DNA of 64,000 nucleotides, taken from NCBI GenBank assembly GCA_015060695.1, contig SUYA01000001.1, positions 170,686 to 234,685 of the forward strand, in the 5' to 3' direction. This document shows positions 34,927 to 42,839 of this stretch, piece by piece. Numbering within the stretch: the first letter of the stretch is position 1; every line of letters begins with the position of its first letter. Source of the stretch: Mediterranea massiliensis (GTDB lineage: Bacteria > Bacteroidota > Bacteroidia > Bacteroidales > Bacteroidaceae). Below the pieces are notes generated by a model. That model worked only from the letters and a program-made list of their open reading frames with translations. It made no database searches and had not been told where the DNA came from. The position numbers and the translations under genes are program-made.

Positions 34927-35358
34927 GTGTATTACCAGAATTTTCGTGAAATAGACCTCTTGGTCATTCATTGCTCCGGCACTCGTCGGTATCAGGACTA
35001 CCCTGTGGAGCAGTTGCGGATGGATCACCGCAAGCGTGGGTTTACCGACATCGGTTATCATTTCTATGTGCGTCGCGACGGGGAGGTCATTCCCTGTCGC
35101 CCCCTGCACCGCATCGGTGCCCATGCCCGTGGCAGCAACGACCGAAGCATCGGCATCTGTTACGAAGGTGGATTGGAGGAGAACGGCTCGCCCTGCGACA
35201 CCCGCACCTACGAGCAGAAGATTGCTTTAATCGGGTTGCTGCGTCAACTGAAAGCGGCCTATCCCGGTGCCAAGATACGGGGGCACAACGAACTGTCGCC
35301 TTACATCAAGAAGGCATGTCCCTGCTTTCTTGCCAGTCGGGAGTATGAGGATTTATAG
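34927..35358 (+). CDS. N-acetylmuramoyl-L-alanine amidase, T7-lysozyme-like
   Basis: A 143-residue amidase_2 enzyme that would cleave the bond between MurNAc and the peptide stem of peptidoglycan. Zinc ligands of the family are visible: H15 (VIHCSG), H120 (RGHNELSP) and C131 (KKACPCF), with Y44 and K128/K129 near the active site. No signal peptide is seen. Start is GTG at 34927. It ends the plus-strand cassette; phage-like size and absence of export signal suggest release by another factor, perhaps the smalltalk protein. Its 3' end overlaps the frame of a minus-strand HTH pseudogene. Confidence 0.9.
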   Translation: MYYQNFREIDLLVIHCSGTRRYQDYPVEQLRMDHRKRGFTDIGYHFYVRRDGEVIPCRPLHRIGAHARGSNDRSIGICYEGGLEENGSPCDTRTYEQKIALIGLLRQLKAAYPGAKIRGHNELSPYIKKACPCFLASREYEDL

Positions 35359-35599
35359 TCGGTCAACAATAATTGCAAGTATTGTTCTTTAAAGTAGATC
35401 CACTCCTCGTCGGACAAGTACCCTTCGAATGCGGTTAACAGCCGGAGGTGGCACGATGTTTTCACATCTTTCCGCAAAGAATGTGGTAGTAAGTATCTTT
35501 GTTGATACCAGCTACCCTGCAAAACTCCGCCACCCCGGCTCCGCATTTCCTACGTTCGTGGACAATGAACTGTCCCAGCAATGTTATCTTTTCTTTCAT
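35301..35599 (-). pseudogene. Small HTH protein gene broken by a frameshift
   Basis: ATG at 35599 opens a frame (MKEKITLLGQFIVHERRK...) that reads an HTH-like segment (GVAEFCRVAGINKDTYYHIL) and stops at TGA 35462-35464, 45 codons in. Shifting the frame near 35470-35480 continues sensibly (DVKTSCHLRLLTAFEGYLSD...) to 35301, overlapping the amidase 3' end. One lost base near GGAAAGATG would explain this. The 5' part is duplicated at 37122-37200. Confidence 0.6.
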
Positions 35600-35705
35600 G
35601 AATTAAGTTTTTATCAATATTTATTGCAAATAGCATAAATTATTTTTTCCTATTACTTGCTCGTAGTTGGAATTTGGTGGGCACAAGTCTTTGTTAATAC
35701 ATTGG
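35521..35705. repeat. 185-bp direct repeat, copy 1 (copy 2 at 37122-37306)
   Basis: The two copies are nearly identical (one clear change, aatttgg versus aaattgg) and lie exactly 1601 bp apart. Each carries the 5' half of the small HTH gene and the last 28 codons of the pseudo-rSAM gene. The interval holds the propeller at 35706 and a propeller fragment. This looks like an insertion with tandem duplication of its target. Confidence 0.92.
35621..35705 (-). pseudogene. 3' remnant of the pseudo-rSAM gene
   Basis: Minus-strand codons for the pseudo-rSAM C-terminus (ending ...YEQVIGKNNLCYLQ) with one substitution (PPNSN versus PPISN), no start, and an abrupt junction at 35705/35706 with the stop codon of a propeller gene. 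Part of the 185-bp repeat. Confidence 0.85.
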
Positions 35706-36926
35706 TTATTTTAGTGTAGCAATCATCAGATGCGGATTGGCGTCTTCATCTTCCGGTTCTACCACGTCCACCCAATATTTGCCTGAAGAGGTATAATCAA
35801 TAGTAAACTTATTACCTCCTTGTAGGTCATTTTCTAACATAAAATCAACCTTTATACGGCGATGTGGCGAGCTGAACCAAGGCAAACGACGTTCTTCTAT
35901 TTGAGTAGTTTCTTTGGTCAAACGAACACTGCCGTTATTCTTGTTATAACAATAATTATAGATTTCATCGCCCTTGTATCCCACTAAATAAATATAATCC
36001 TTGGTAGGATAATAGCGTCCTATGGTGAAATAATTGAAAGCCTCTCTCTCTTTTATCCATTGGTGAGTAGCTCCATAATCCCCCTTAGGCTCGTTGGTAT
36101 GAATCGCATATTGTGGTAGGAACAATTCTTGTGTTTTATCAAACCGATAAATGGTATCAGTATCACAATATTTCAATGTAGTTTCATTTCCATAGGCAGT
36201 AATAGTGGAACTTGGTTGTTGCCAATAGTTAACTATTTCGAAATTACTTCCTTTATTTTTTATAATTTCGCTTTCATGACCTGTCATACCCGGATTTTTA
36301 AATCGCTTTGCTATTTTAAAATCTTTGTCAAACAAGCCTATCGTCCATAAAGAATCTGTCGGAATATCGTACATTACCGCTCCGGATTGTTCCAAAAAAC
36401 AGTAACCGTTCAGAAATAGGAATTTCTCAGAATTCATATTCAAGATGTCTTCTAATGTTCGCCATGCCGAAATTTTATGTTTAAATCTTCCATCATATTC
36501 ATACACCAGTAAACCGCCTCCATTGCTTGGTATGATATATATATCGGCATTATCTTCATCAATGAAGTAGTTAGAGAAGTTATTGTATTCTCCCGGTCCT
36601 TGTCCTTTTCTGCCAACTGAATTCAAGAATTTTCCTTCTCGTGAGAAGCGTAGAATATTTTCGAAAGTAGTAATCCAAATATCATGAGCTGTTATTTCTA
36701 CCTTTTGAATCTTTCCTATCAATGACTTATCTGTAACTTCTAATATCACTTTTTCCACTCCGGATGCAGCATCACTAAGAGGTAATCCCTCTACCTTACT
36801 TATGTTTTCTGAAAGATTGATGACAGGAAGTGAAGTTTCGGTTGCCTCGTTTGTCTGTTTACTTTTACTGTTGCATGAAAGTAAACAGACAAACAATAAG
36901 GCGTAAATGCAATGTGGAAGTTTCAT
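35706..36926 (-). CDS. 6-bladed beta-propeller lipoprotein (406 aa), paralogue A
   Basis: Lipobox FVCLLSC with lipidated Cys18, then the linker NSKSKQTNEATETS. The propeller body has RKGQGPGEYNN (~108-118); tail ANPHLMIATLK. The first ~58 codons and last ~30 are almost identical in DNA to the propeller at 40000-41223, while the middle is strongly divergent. Codons around the lipobox form a perfect 17-bp inverted repeat. It lies inside the 185-bp repeat pair, downstream of the fusion ORF. Function unknown; envelope-exposed binding protein is inferred. Confidence 0.85.
   Translation of the reverse strand: MKLPHCIYALLFVCLLSCNSKSKQTNEATETSLPVINLSENISKVEGLPLSDAASGVEKVILEVTDKSLIGKIQKVEITAHDIWITTFENILRFSREGKFLNSVGRKGQGPGEYNNFSNYFIDEDNADIYIIPSNGGGLLVYEYDGRFKHKISAWRTLEDILNMNSEKFLFLNGYCFLEQSGAVMYDIPTDSLWTIGLFDKDFKIAKRFKNPGMTGHESEIIKNKGSNFEIVNYWQQPSSTITAYGNETTLKYCDTDTIYRFDKTQELFLPQYAIHTNEPKGDYGATHQWIKEREAFNYFTIGRYYPTKDYIYLVGYKGDEIYNYCYNKNNGSVRLTKETTQIEERRLPWFSSPHRRIKVDFMLENDLQGGNKFTIDYTSSGKYWVDVVEPEDEDANPHLMIATLK
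36849..36894. repeat. Perfect 17-bp inverted repeat over lipobox codons (propeller A)
   Basis: GTTTGTCTGTTTACTTT (36849-36865) and its exact complement (36878-36894) enclose 12 nt that include the lipobox Cys codon. The same structure is in the paralogue at 41146-41191. In mRNA it would be a strong hairpin about 30-75 nt after the start codon. Confidence 0.92.
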
Positions 36927-36939
36927 GTTTGCATTTTAA

Positions 36940-37200
36940 TTATTTCTTATACGATATTGTCATTATCACAGGATTGTCGTCTTCTTTCAATTGAGAGGCT
37001 ATTTCATTCAAACGACCGGTGAAAACTCCTTTTTCACGATATTCTATCAAAAACGTGGCATCGTATAGTTTGGCACCAATATCTTCTGAATAGTTATCTC
37101 CAAGTGCCAATACACCTACATAAAACTCCGCCACCCCGGCTCCGCATTTCCTACGTTCGTGGACAATGAACTGTCCCAGCAATGTTATCTTTTCTTTCAT
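36940..37200 (-). pseudogene. In-frame fusion ORF: HTH 5' fragment joined to propeller 3' end (86 aa)
   Basis: The first ~25 codons are the start of the small HTH gene (MKEKITLLGQ...GAGVAEF). The remaining ~62 are identical to the end of the propeller at 26698 (YVGVLALGDNYSED... to NPVIMTISYKK). The junction lies at GAGTTTT, a 7-bp sequence present in both parents. It is open and could be translated, but it contains no complete domain and no signal peptide, so it is treated as a recombination product. Confidence 0.8.
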
Positions 37201-37221
37201 GAATTAAGTTTTTATCAATAT

Positions 37222-38451
37222 TTATTGCAAATAGCATAAATTATTTTTTCCTATTACTTGCTCGTAGTTGGAAATTGGTGGGCACAAGTCTTTGTTAATA
37301 CATTGGCTGCAAGGAGACAAATTGGCACGTACTTTCAACCATGTATCATTTTCTGTAAGTTCTTTATATACAAGTTCCTTAAAGGAGCACTCTAATATAT
37401 TTCCAATTGGTGGTGTATTAATGCTGGCATGTACATATCCCGATGGCATAACAATCAGTTTACCAAAAAAATTATCATTCAGTATTTTATGTCGATAAAT
37501 TGTTTTTCTGTTGATTGGTTGCTCTATTATATCCTCCAAATTCATGTATACATTCTTTTGAAAGAACTCTATATTAGTTCCATTATAGAAAGGAATGATT
37601 TTTATTTTAAAGTTATTAGTCGTTATAAGTGCTTCTATTTGTTCAATATTTTTCTCTTCAGCTACTATTAAATGCCATGTAACTTTCTCTTTATAATGAA
37701 GAGTTTTTATATTTTTAGAAATCTGAATTAAATCTTCGGGTTGAACAGTAATAAAAACTTCTGTATTGTATTTTAATATTGCGTTTATATCAAATTTATT
37801 CCGTTGTTTCCAATCAAGATATACACATTTTTTATAAGTGGAATTTTTAAATTCTTTCACCAGACTATATAGATAATTTTCTTTACCTGAAATTCCTCCT
37901 ATCAGATTCACTTTCCTTACACCGGCAATTTGGAGTTGTAATAGTAAAGTGCGATAATTTTCCAACGTTAAAGCAATCACTTCATCTTTACATCGACAAT
38001 GATTCATCTGCCTATAATAAGAATCACATGCAATACACCCTATTTCGCATTTTGATGGCAGATAAAATGTTACTTCATGTAAATTTAGTAAGATTCGCTC
38101 ACCTAATATTTTTCTACTGTTTTCTTCTTTTATTCGTAATTCAGTATTCAAGAAGAGTGTAGGTTTGAATATGTATGGCTTTTGTTTTCCTTTTTTCCAA
38201 GGGATACAGTCTCCCGAAAATGATTCTCTTACAGTAGTTATAAAACATTTAACAACCTGAATGTTGAAAGTATCTTCGTTCAATATTGTGCAATAACCAT
38301 TCTCTGCTTTATCCCATGTTTGAATAATTGTTTGTATTTCGGCAGATTCCGGACAAGGTATATAAGCGGAATTAATAGTGTTGTATAGAACAGTCTTTTT
38401 CTCATTCTGTAGTATAAATGTATAAGGTTCTAAGTAAAACAAATATTCCAT
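37222..38451 (-). CDS. Pseudo-radical-SAM protein of GG-Bacteroidales RiPP type
   Basis: A 409-residue protein directly downstream (5 bp) of the rSAM maturase. Weak overall similarity to rSAM proteins is seen as an N-terminal region followed by a barrel-like part and a C-terminal cysteine-rich end (CSQCINKDLCPP). The expected cluster position reads CEIGCIAC (C135, C139, C142): spacing CX3CX2C is kept, but the context is atypical (Ala, not an aromatic, before the third Cys). A TTG start 9 nt upstream overlaps the rSAM stop; ATG at 38451 is preferred. Probably a partner of the rSAM enzyme in precursor binding or modification. Confidence 0.78.
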   Translation of the reverse strand: MEYLFYLEPYTFILQNEKKTVLYNTINSAYIPCPESAEIQTIIQTWDKAENGYCTILNEDTFNIQVVKCFITTVRESFSGDCIPWKKGKQKPYIFKPTLFLNTELRIKEENSRKILGERILLNLHEVTFYLPSKCEIGCIACDSYYRQMNHCRCKDEVIALTLENYRTLLLQLQIAGVRKVNLIGGISGKENYLYSLVKEFKNSTYKKCVYLDWKQRNKFDINAILKYNTEVFITVQPEDLIQISKNIKTLHYKEKVTWHLIVAEEKNIEQIEALITTNNFKIKIIPFYNGTNIEFFQKNVYMNLEDIIEQPINRKTIYRHKILNDNFFGKLIVMPSGYVHASINTPPIGNILECSFKELVYKELTENDTWLKVRANLSPCSQCINKDLCPPISNYEQVIGKNNLCYLQ

Positions 38452-38456
38452 GATAA

Positions 38457-39908
38457 TCAATCAATAATTATAGAGGACAACAAACGTTCATAATCACCGG
38501 GATGTTCTTCTGCATATGTCAAGAAATCAGAAAATTCCTTTTTCAATTTTGCTTCGGTCATAATACCTTGACAAATCAAATTACCATCTTTTTCTTTTAA
38601 TAAAAACATACATTGACTACACGTTCTTTTGGAAAAACAATATTTACAATTCTTCACAACTTTTCTGTATAATGCGCTGTAAAATTTTGCGATATTTGCA
38701 CAATTTAATTCTAATTCTTTAGGGTTTAATGTGGCTATTGCATAATTTTGCCCTATACGTTCACAAGGAAGTATTTTATTATTTACAGTTAGGAACAATT
38801 TACGTTCAAATGGCCTACATGTACCAGTTGGTATATATATATTCGTATTTTCTGAATCAAATAAATCTAAATAAGTTGCATAACGATTTCCTAAATAATT
38901 CATTGACATAGAATGAAATCTTATGGAGTCTGTATCGTTTTGTTGAAATGCATTTTTTATCTCATTGTTTTTTATAGCTGACCTAAAACTTTCTACACGA
39001 CTATTAAACATTTTATAAAAATCTTCTATTCGTTCTGGATTAATCCCATTTGTATTTAATTCAGAAATGCGAGGAACTTTCCCAAACGTTTGGAATATAA
39101 AGTTATAACTATCTTCAATGCTATTCCTATCATGTAAAACGACATTAAAGGAGACATTTTTTTCAAAATATTCAGGATAAGTCTCTTTAATTTTTTGTAG
39201 ATTCGATATTACATGTTTAAAAGAAGATTTTCCTGATTTGTTTATTCTATAGCTATTTTGATTTTCATCTCCATCCAAGCTAATTAATAAATTGAAATTA
39301 TGTTTTACAATATAATTCATATAGCGGTTCAGCAACATTGCATTGGTTGTCATATTATATACAAAGTTCAACCATTTAATTTGCAAATTTTCAATATAAT
39401 CAATTATTTCACAAATTAATTTCATGTTTAATAATGGTTCTCCACCATAAAAGCCTATGACAACTGTATTATTGTGGGAAACATTATATTCTGATTTCCA
39501 TAATTTTACTAAGTAGTCAATCAATGTTTTTATATTTTCAAAACGCTGATTTTCAGATTTTCTATTATCATAATTTGAATAAAACTCACCATAAGCACAA
39601 TATTTGCATTGTAAATTACATCCATCTGTTACTTCTATTAAAAGTTGTCGTAATGAAGCTAAATTTTTTTTAATTTGTTCTTCTGTGATTTCAGTTTGAA
39701 AAATAGTATCGGTTTTTTCTAATATATTTGAATTTTTTAAAAATATTAGCTTGCGCATATAATACTCGTTTTCAATAGAATCAGAATATGCAGTTTTATT
39801 GGTTAAAAAATTCTTGAAATCATCTGGAATATATATGAAATATTGTTCCTTTTCTGAATAAATATAATGTTGTCTATTTTGGGATTCAAATATAGTGATA
39901 TTATTCAT
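38457..39908 (-). CDS. Radical-SAM peptide maturase, GG-Bacteroidales type (TIGR04148-like)
   Basis: A 483-residue enzyme. An N-terminal ~90-residue segment is likely for leader recognition. The rSAM motif is CNLQCKYC (C97, C101, C104), followed by FYGGEPLLN and a MTTNAML strand. The C-terminal SPASM-like cysteines are GTCRPFERK, LPCERIG and NCKYCFSKRTCSQC. It is encoded with a pseudo-rSAM, a GG-type precursor and a GT4 enzyme, the set known for this family. It would crosslink or otherwise modify the Cys-rich core of precursor 3. Very AT-rich, unlike the bat operon. There is a 91-bp gap to the propeller gene upstream. Confidence 0.9.
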   Translation of the reverse strand: MNNITIFESQNRQHYIYSEKEQYFIYIPDDFKNFLTNKTAYSDSIENEYYMRKLIFLKNSNILEKTDTIFQTEITEEQIKKNLASLRQLLIEVTDGCNLQCKYCAYGEFYSNYDNRKSENQRFENIKTLIDYLVKLWKSEYNVSHNNTVVIGFYGGEPLLNMKLICEIIDYIENLQIKWLNFVYNMTTNAMLLNRYMNYIVKHNFNLLISLDGDENQNSYRINKSGKSSFKHVISNLQKIKETYPEYFEKNVSFNVVLHDRNSIEDSYNFIFQTFGKVPRISELNTNGINPERIEDFYKMFNSRVESFRSAIKNNEIKNAFQQNDTDSIRFHSMSMNYLGNRYATYLDLFDSENTNIYIPTGTCRPFERKLFLTVNNKILPCERIGQNYAIATLNPKELELNCANIAKFYSALYRKVVKNCKYCFSKRTCSQCMFLLKEKDGNLICQGIMTEAKLKKEFSDFLTYAEEHPGDYERLLSSIIID

Positions 39909-39999
39909 GAGATTTGAATTATTATTTTAATGTTGCAACCATTATTAATTATAAGATTTGTATTTGTGATATTATAATGCTTTTCATTACAATTTTACA

Positions 40000-41223
40000 T
40001 TATTTTAGTGTAGCAATCATAAGATGCGGATTGGCGTCTTCATCTTCCGGTTCTACCACGTCCACCCAATATTTGCCTGAAGAGGTATAATCTAGATTGA
40101 ATGTAGTGTCATAAAAATCGTTTTTGAAGGCAAAGGGTAGTTCACCTTCATATCTGATCAATATTTGCGAAATAAACCGATGTTTCTGCTCTATCAACTT
40201 ACACTCTTGTTCAACAATGCGTACTGCTCCAGTGCTTTTTTCGTAGGCATAAGTTAAAATTGATTCTCCTTTGGTTGCTCTGAGATAGATGTAATCTTTG
40301 CTGGGCCAATAGTTTATTATATTAAAGTAGCTCAATCCGGCATGCGTTTTGAATCTTGCATGGGTATCGCCATAATCACCTTTAGCTTCTTGAGTATAAA
40401 TGGCATATTGAGGTAAAAATCTCTCGGTAGTTGAATCATACCGGTAAATAGTATCGGTATCAGGGAATTTCAAAGTGAACTCTTCATTATACACATCGGT
40501 AACGGTTGGTTTCTCTGCCCAATAGTTTTTCCAACCGGTCAATTCTGCACGATTTTCAATAATCTCTGTTTCACGTCCCACATGAGATGGGTTCTTGTAT
40601 ATCTTCTTTTTTTTGAAAGCCGTATCCACCAACGCTATAGACCACAGCGAATCCGATGAAATGGGGCGTGTTACACACAGATTTTGCAACAAGAAGAAGC
40701 GTTGTTGTGCATAACGGAATTTCATTTCATTGGCTGTAAACATCTGATCCATACTTTCTTTAGTTACTTTTCGTTTGAAAATTCCATCAAAATCATAAAC
40801 GTAAATACCTAATGAAGTAGTAAGTATATAGATTTCTTTAGTGTCATTTTTTACCACAAAACTCCATGCATAGTTATACTCACCGGGACCTTGACCAATT
40901 TGCCCGATTTTATTCAGCATTTTACCGGTTCTATCAAATCTGAAAACTATATTTTCCTGAATGGCTAATATGAAGATGTCGGAGTCGGTTATTTCCAATT
41001 GTCCTATTTCACTAAACAAAGCTTTGTCGGAAGAATCTAATTTAATCAGTTCCACTCCGGATGCAGCATCACTAAGAGGTAATCCCTCTACCTTACTTAT
41101 GTTTTCTGAAAGATTGATGACAGGAAGTGAAGTTTCGGTTGCCTCGTTTGTCTGTTTACTTTTATTGTTGCATGAAAGTAAACAGACAAACGATAAGGCG
41201 TAAATGCAATGTGTAGGTTTCAT
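40000..41223 (-). CDS. 6-bladed beta-propeller lipoprotein (407 aa), paralogue B
   Basis: Signal and lipobox FVCLLSC as in paralogue A, QIGQGPGEYNY at ~109-119, tail ANPHLMIATLK. DNA identity to the gene at 35706 is near complete at both ends but lost in the middle, suggesting exchange of ends or fast diversification of the ligand-facing part. It follows precursor 3 and its stem-loop in the same order as the other units. A lipobox-spanning 17-18-bp hairpin is present. Confidence 0.86.
   Translation of the reverse strand: MKPTHCIYALSFVCLLSCNNKSKQTNEATETSLPVINLSENISKVEGLPLSDAASGVELIKLDSSDKALFSEIGQLEITDSDIFILAIQENIVFRFDRTGKMLNKIGQIGQGPGEYNYAWSFVVKNDTKEIYILTTSLGIYVYDFDGIFKRKVTKESMDQMFTANEMKFRYAQQRFFLLQNLCVTRPISSDSLWSIALVDTAFKKKKIYKNPSHVGRETEIIENRAELTGWKNYWAEKPTVTDVYNEEFTLKFPDTDTIYRYDSTTERFLPQYAIYTQEAKGDYGDTHARFKTHAGLSYFNIINYWPSKDYIYLRATKGESILTYAYEKSTGAVRIVEQECKLIEQKHRFISQILIRYEGELPFAFKNDFYDTTFNLDYTSSGKYWVDVVEPEDEDANPHLMIATLK
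41146..41191. repeat. Perfect 17-bp inverted repeat over lipobox codons (propeller B)
   Basis: Same structure as at 36849-36894 (arms 41146-41162 and 41175-41191, 12-nt loop); here one more outer C-G pair is possible (41145 with 41192). Confidence 0.92.
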
Positions 41224-41247
41224 CGTGAATTTTTTATTTAATTTAAA

Positions 41248-41290
41248 ATAAGCCTGTATCTATTTATAAATAAAAATAGGACAGGCTTAT
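41248..41290 (-). terminator. Stem-loop after precursor 3 (attenuator/terminator)
   Basis: ATAAGCCTGT (41248-41257) pairs with 41281-41290; an inner CTATTT/AAATAG pair (41260-41265, 41274-41279) extends the stem. On the minus strand a T-rich stretch (TTATTTTAAATT) follows. It lies 15 bp past the precursor stop and 24 bp before the propeller start, so it probably limits read-through into downstream genes. Confidence 0.78.
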
Positions 41291-41305
41291 AAATTCTTAT
41301 TAATA

Positions 41306-41509
41306 TTATGCTACATATCCATGTTGTACACCACCTGATGGACTATATAAATTATCGTTGTAATTTGCGATGTTATTATCTACACTACTAGAAGGACCGG
41401 TACATCCACAAGTACAACATTTTTCACCACCTACTAATAGGTTCATTTCTTTTTCACTAACTTCAGACGCATTTAAATTTGTTAGTTTAAATTTGGGTAA
41501 CTTTTTCAT
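41306..41509 (-). CDS. RiPP precursor peptide 3, GG-Bacteroidales type (67 aa)
   Basis: Leader MKKLPKFKLTNLNASEVSEK followed by EMNLLVGG (double glycine at 27-28). The core starts EKCCTCGCTGPSSS and runs to ...SPSGGVQHGYVA, with four cysteines in six residues. Leader ending L-x-G-G and a Cys/Gly/Ser/Asn-rich core match the Bacteroidales natural-product precursor family associated with rSAM and pseudo-rSAM genes. ATG at 41509 is chosen; a longer frame from 41533 would start inside the glycosyltransferase stop region. Expected cleavage after GG by a C39 protease such as that at 47503. Confidence 0.85.
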   Translation of the reverse strand: MKKLPKFKLTNLNASEVSEKEMNLLVGGEKCCTCGCTGPSSSVDNNIANYNDNLYSPSGGVQHGYVA

Positions 41510-41532
41510 AAATTCTAATTTTAAATTAAACA

Positions 41533-42753
41533 TTATATTGTTTGAAATAGAGTGTTATATTTTTCTTTCATTGAATTATAAGAATATTTTTCTTTTAAAA
41601 TACGATAACCATTTAACTTAAGTTTTATTTGTAATGTAGGGTTGTTTAATACTAATAATATTGATTTGAGTAGATTCTTTTTTAATAAATTCGTTTTTTT
41701 TGTATTTTTAATAGGAGATATACATGCATTTATTCCATTTTTAAACATACATCTGATTCCTATTGCATCTGTTGCAACAATAGGCAAACCGCAATTCATC
41801 ATTTCTAAACCTACATAAGAGCACTGTTCTGTATAAGAAGAAAGAATGCCTACATCAGCCATTTTATACAATTGCATTAATGTTTTTTTATTAATATATC
41901 CAGTAAAAATCATTTTAGTGACTAAATTCCCTGCTTTTATTAACAAATCTTCCATGTTTTTCAAATCGCCTACTATCACCCATCGAAATTTTAATTCTGT
42001 TAATTGTAGTTCTTTAAGTGCTTCTAATAGAACAAATGTACCTTTTGCTTCGCTGATACGACCAACTGAAAGTATAATTTTTTCACTTTTGTCTATTCCA
42101 TATAGTAATCTTAATTTATCTTTTTGTAATAAGTTATTTTTCAATCTATTTTGTTTTATGCCATGTGGTATTAATATAATCTTTTCTATTGAAATTCCAT
42201 AAAATACTTTCAATATCATATAGGCATCTTCTGATAAACAAATTATCTTATCAGAATTAAAATATTGTTCTTTTTCCGATAGATATATTTGTTTTATTGT
42301 TTTATATATATTATCTTCTTTCTTATACTTAATAATATATTTATTAAATAGAGAAATATTTCCTTTAAAATAAGTAGTCCAATTAAAATCATGAACAACA
42401 GAAATCCTTTTTGACAATGGGAATTCACTTGCTAATTTACATAATAAATAATTACAGGGGGTATAATTAAAAAGAAATATATTATCAATGGTATCATTAA
42501 TATGTTTTTGTAATAAAGCAATAATTGAAATAGTATCTCTAAATGAATTTTCAGTTTCACTCTTAGGAAATAAAATATATTCCATATTATTACAAATATA
42601 CACACTACTTTCTTTGACATTTGAACGTAACATTATCATAACCATCCTTACATCTTCCATATCATCAATCAACCGAGTAAGTTCTTTAATATAAGTCCCT
42701 ACTCCATTGTTTAAGGATAATTGATAGTCATCAAATACATACAATGTTTTCAT
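41533..42753 (-). CDS. GT4-family glycosyltransferase of RiPP unit 2 (TIGR04157-like)
   Basis: A 406-residue GT-B glycosyltransferase, paralogue of the one at 29715. Shared signatures: VHDFNWTTYFKGNISLFNKYI near the middle of the N-domain, ILSVGRISEAKGTFVLLEAL, and SSYTEQCSYVGLEMMNCGLPIVATDA-type donor-binding end. First gene of its unit and 23 bp upstream of precursor 3. AT content is extreme, suggesting recent acquisition. Likely transfers sugar to the modified peptide or a carrier; acceptor unknown. Confidence 0.85.
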   Translation of the reverse strand: MKTLYVFDDYQLSLNNGVGTYIKELTRLIDDMEDVRMVMIMLRSNVKESSVYICNNMEYILFPKSETENSFRDTISIIALLQKHINDTIDNIFLFNYTPCNYLLCKLASEFPLSKRISVVHDFNWTTYFKGNISLFNKYIIKYKKEDNIYKTIKQIYLSEKEQYFNSDKIICLSEDAYMILKVFYGISIEKIILIPHGIKQNRLKNNLLQKDKLRLLYGIDKSEKIILSVGRISEAKGTFVLLEALKELQLTELKFRWVIVGDLKNMEDLLIKAGNLVTKMIFTGYINKKTLMQLYKMADVGILSSYTEQCSYVGLEMMNCGLPIVATDAIGIRCMFKNGINACISPIKNTKKTNLLKKNLLKSILLVLNNPTLQIKLKLNGYRILKEKYSYNSMKEKYNTLFQTI

Positions 42754-42839
42754 TGTGATATAATTTTATTTCTTTTGACAAAAATAGATGGTAATAAATA
42801 CACTTCCAAATATTTTAAATTGTTTTTATTGAAACGCTT

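Noticed and set aside
38452..38460. TTG start for the pseudo-rSAM gene overlapping the rSAM stop
   Set aside because: An ATG nine bases downstream gives an almost identical protein; both are possible, and ATG was preferred.
35706..41223. Invertible DNA switch between the two propellers' shared ends
   Set aside because: The shared ends are in direct, not inverted, orientation and no recombinase gene is present, so inversion is not expected; deletion or gene conversion is more likely.
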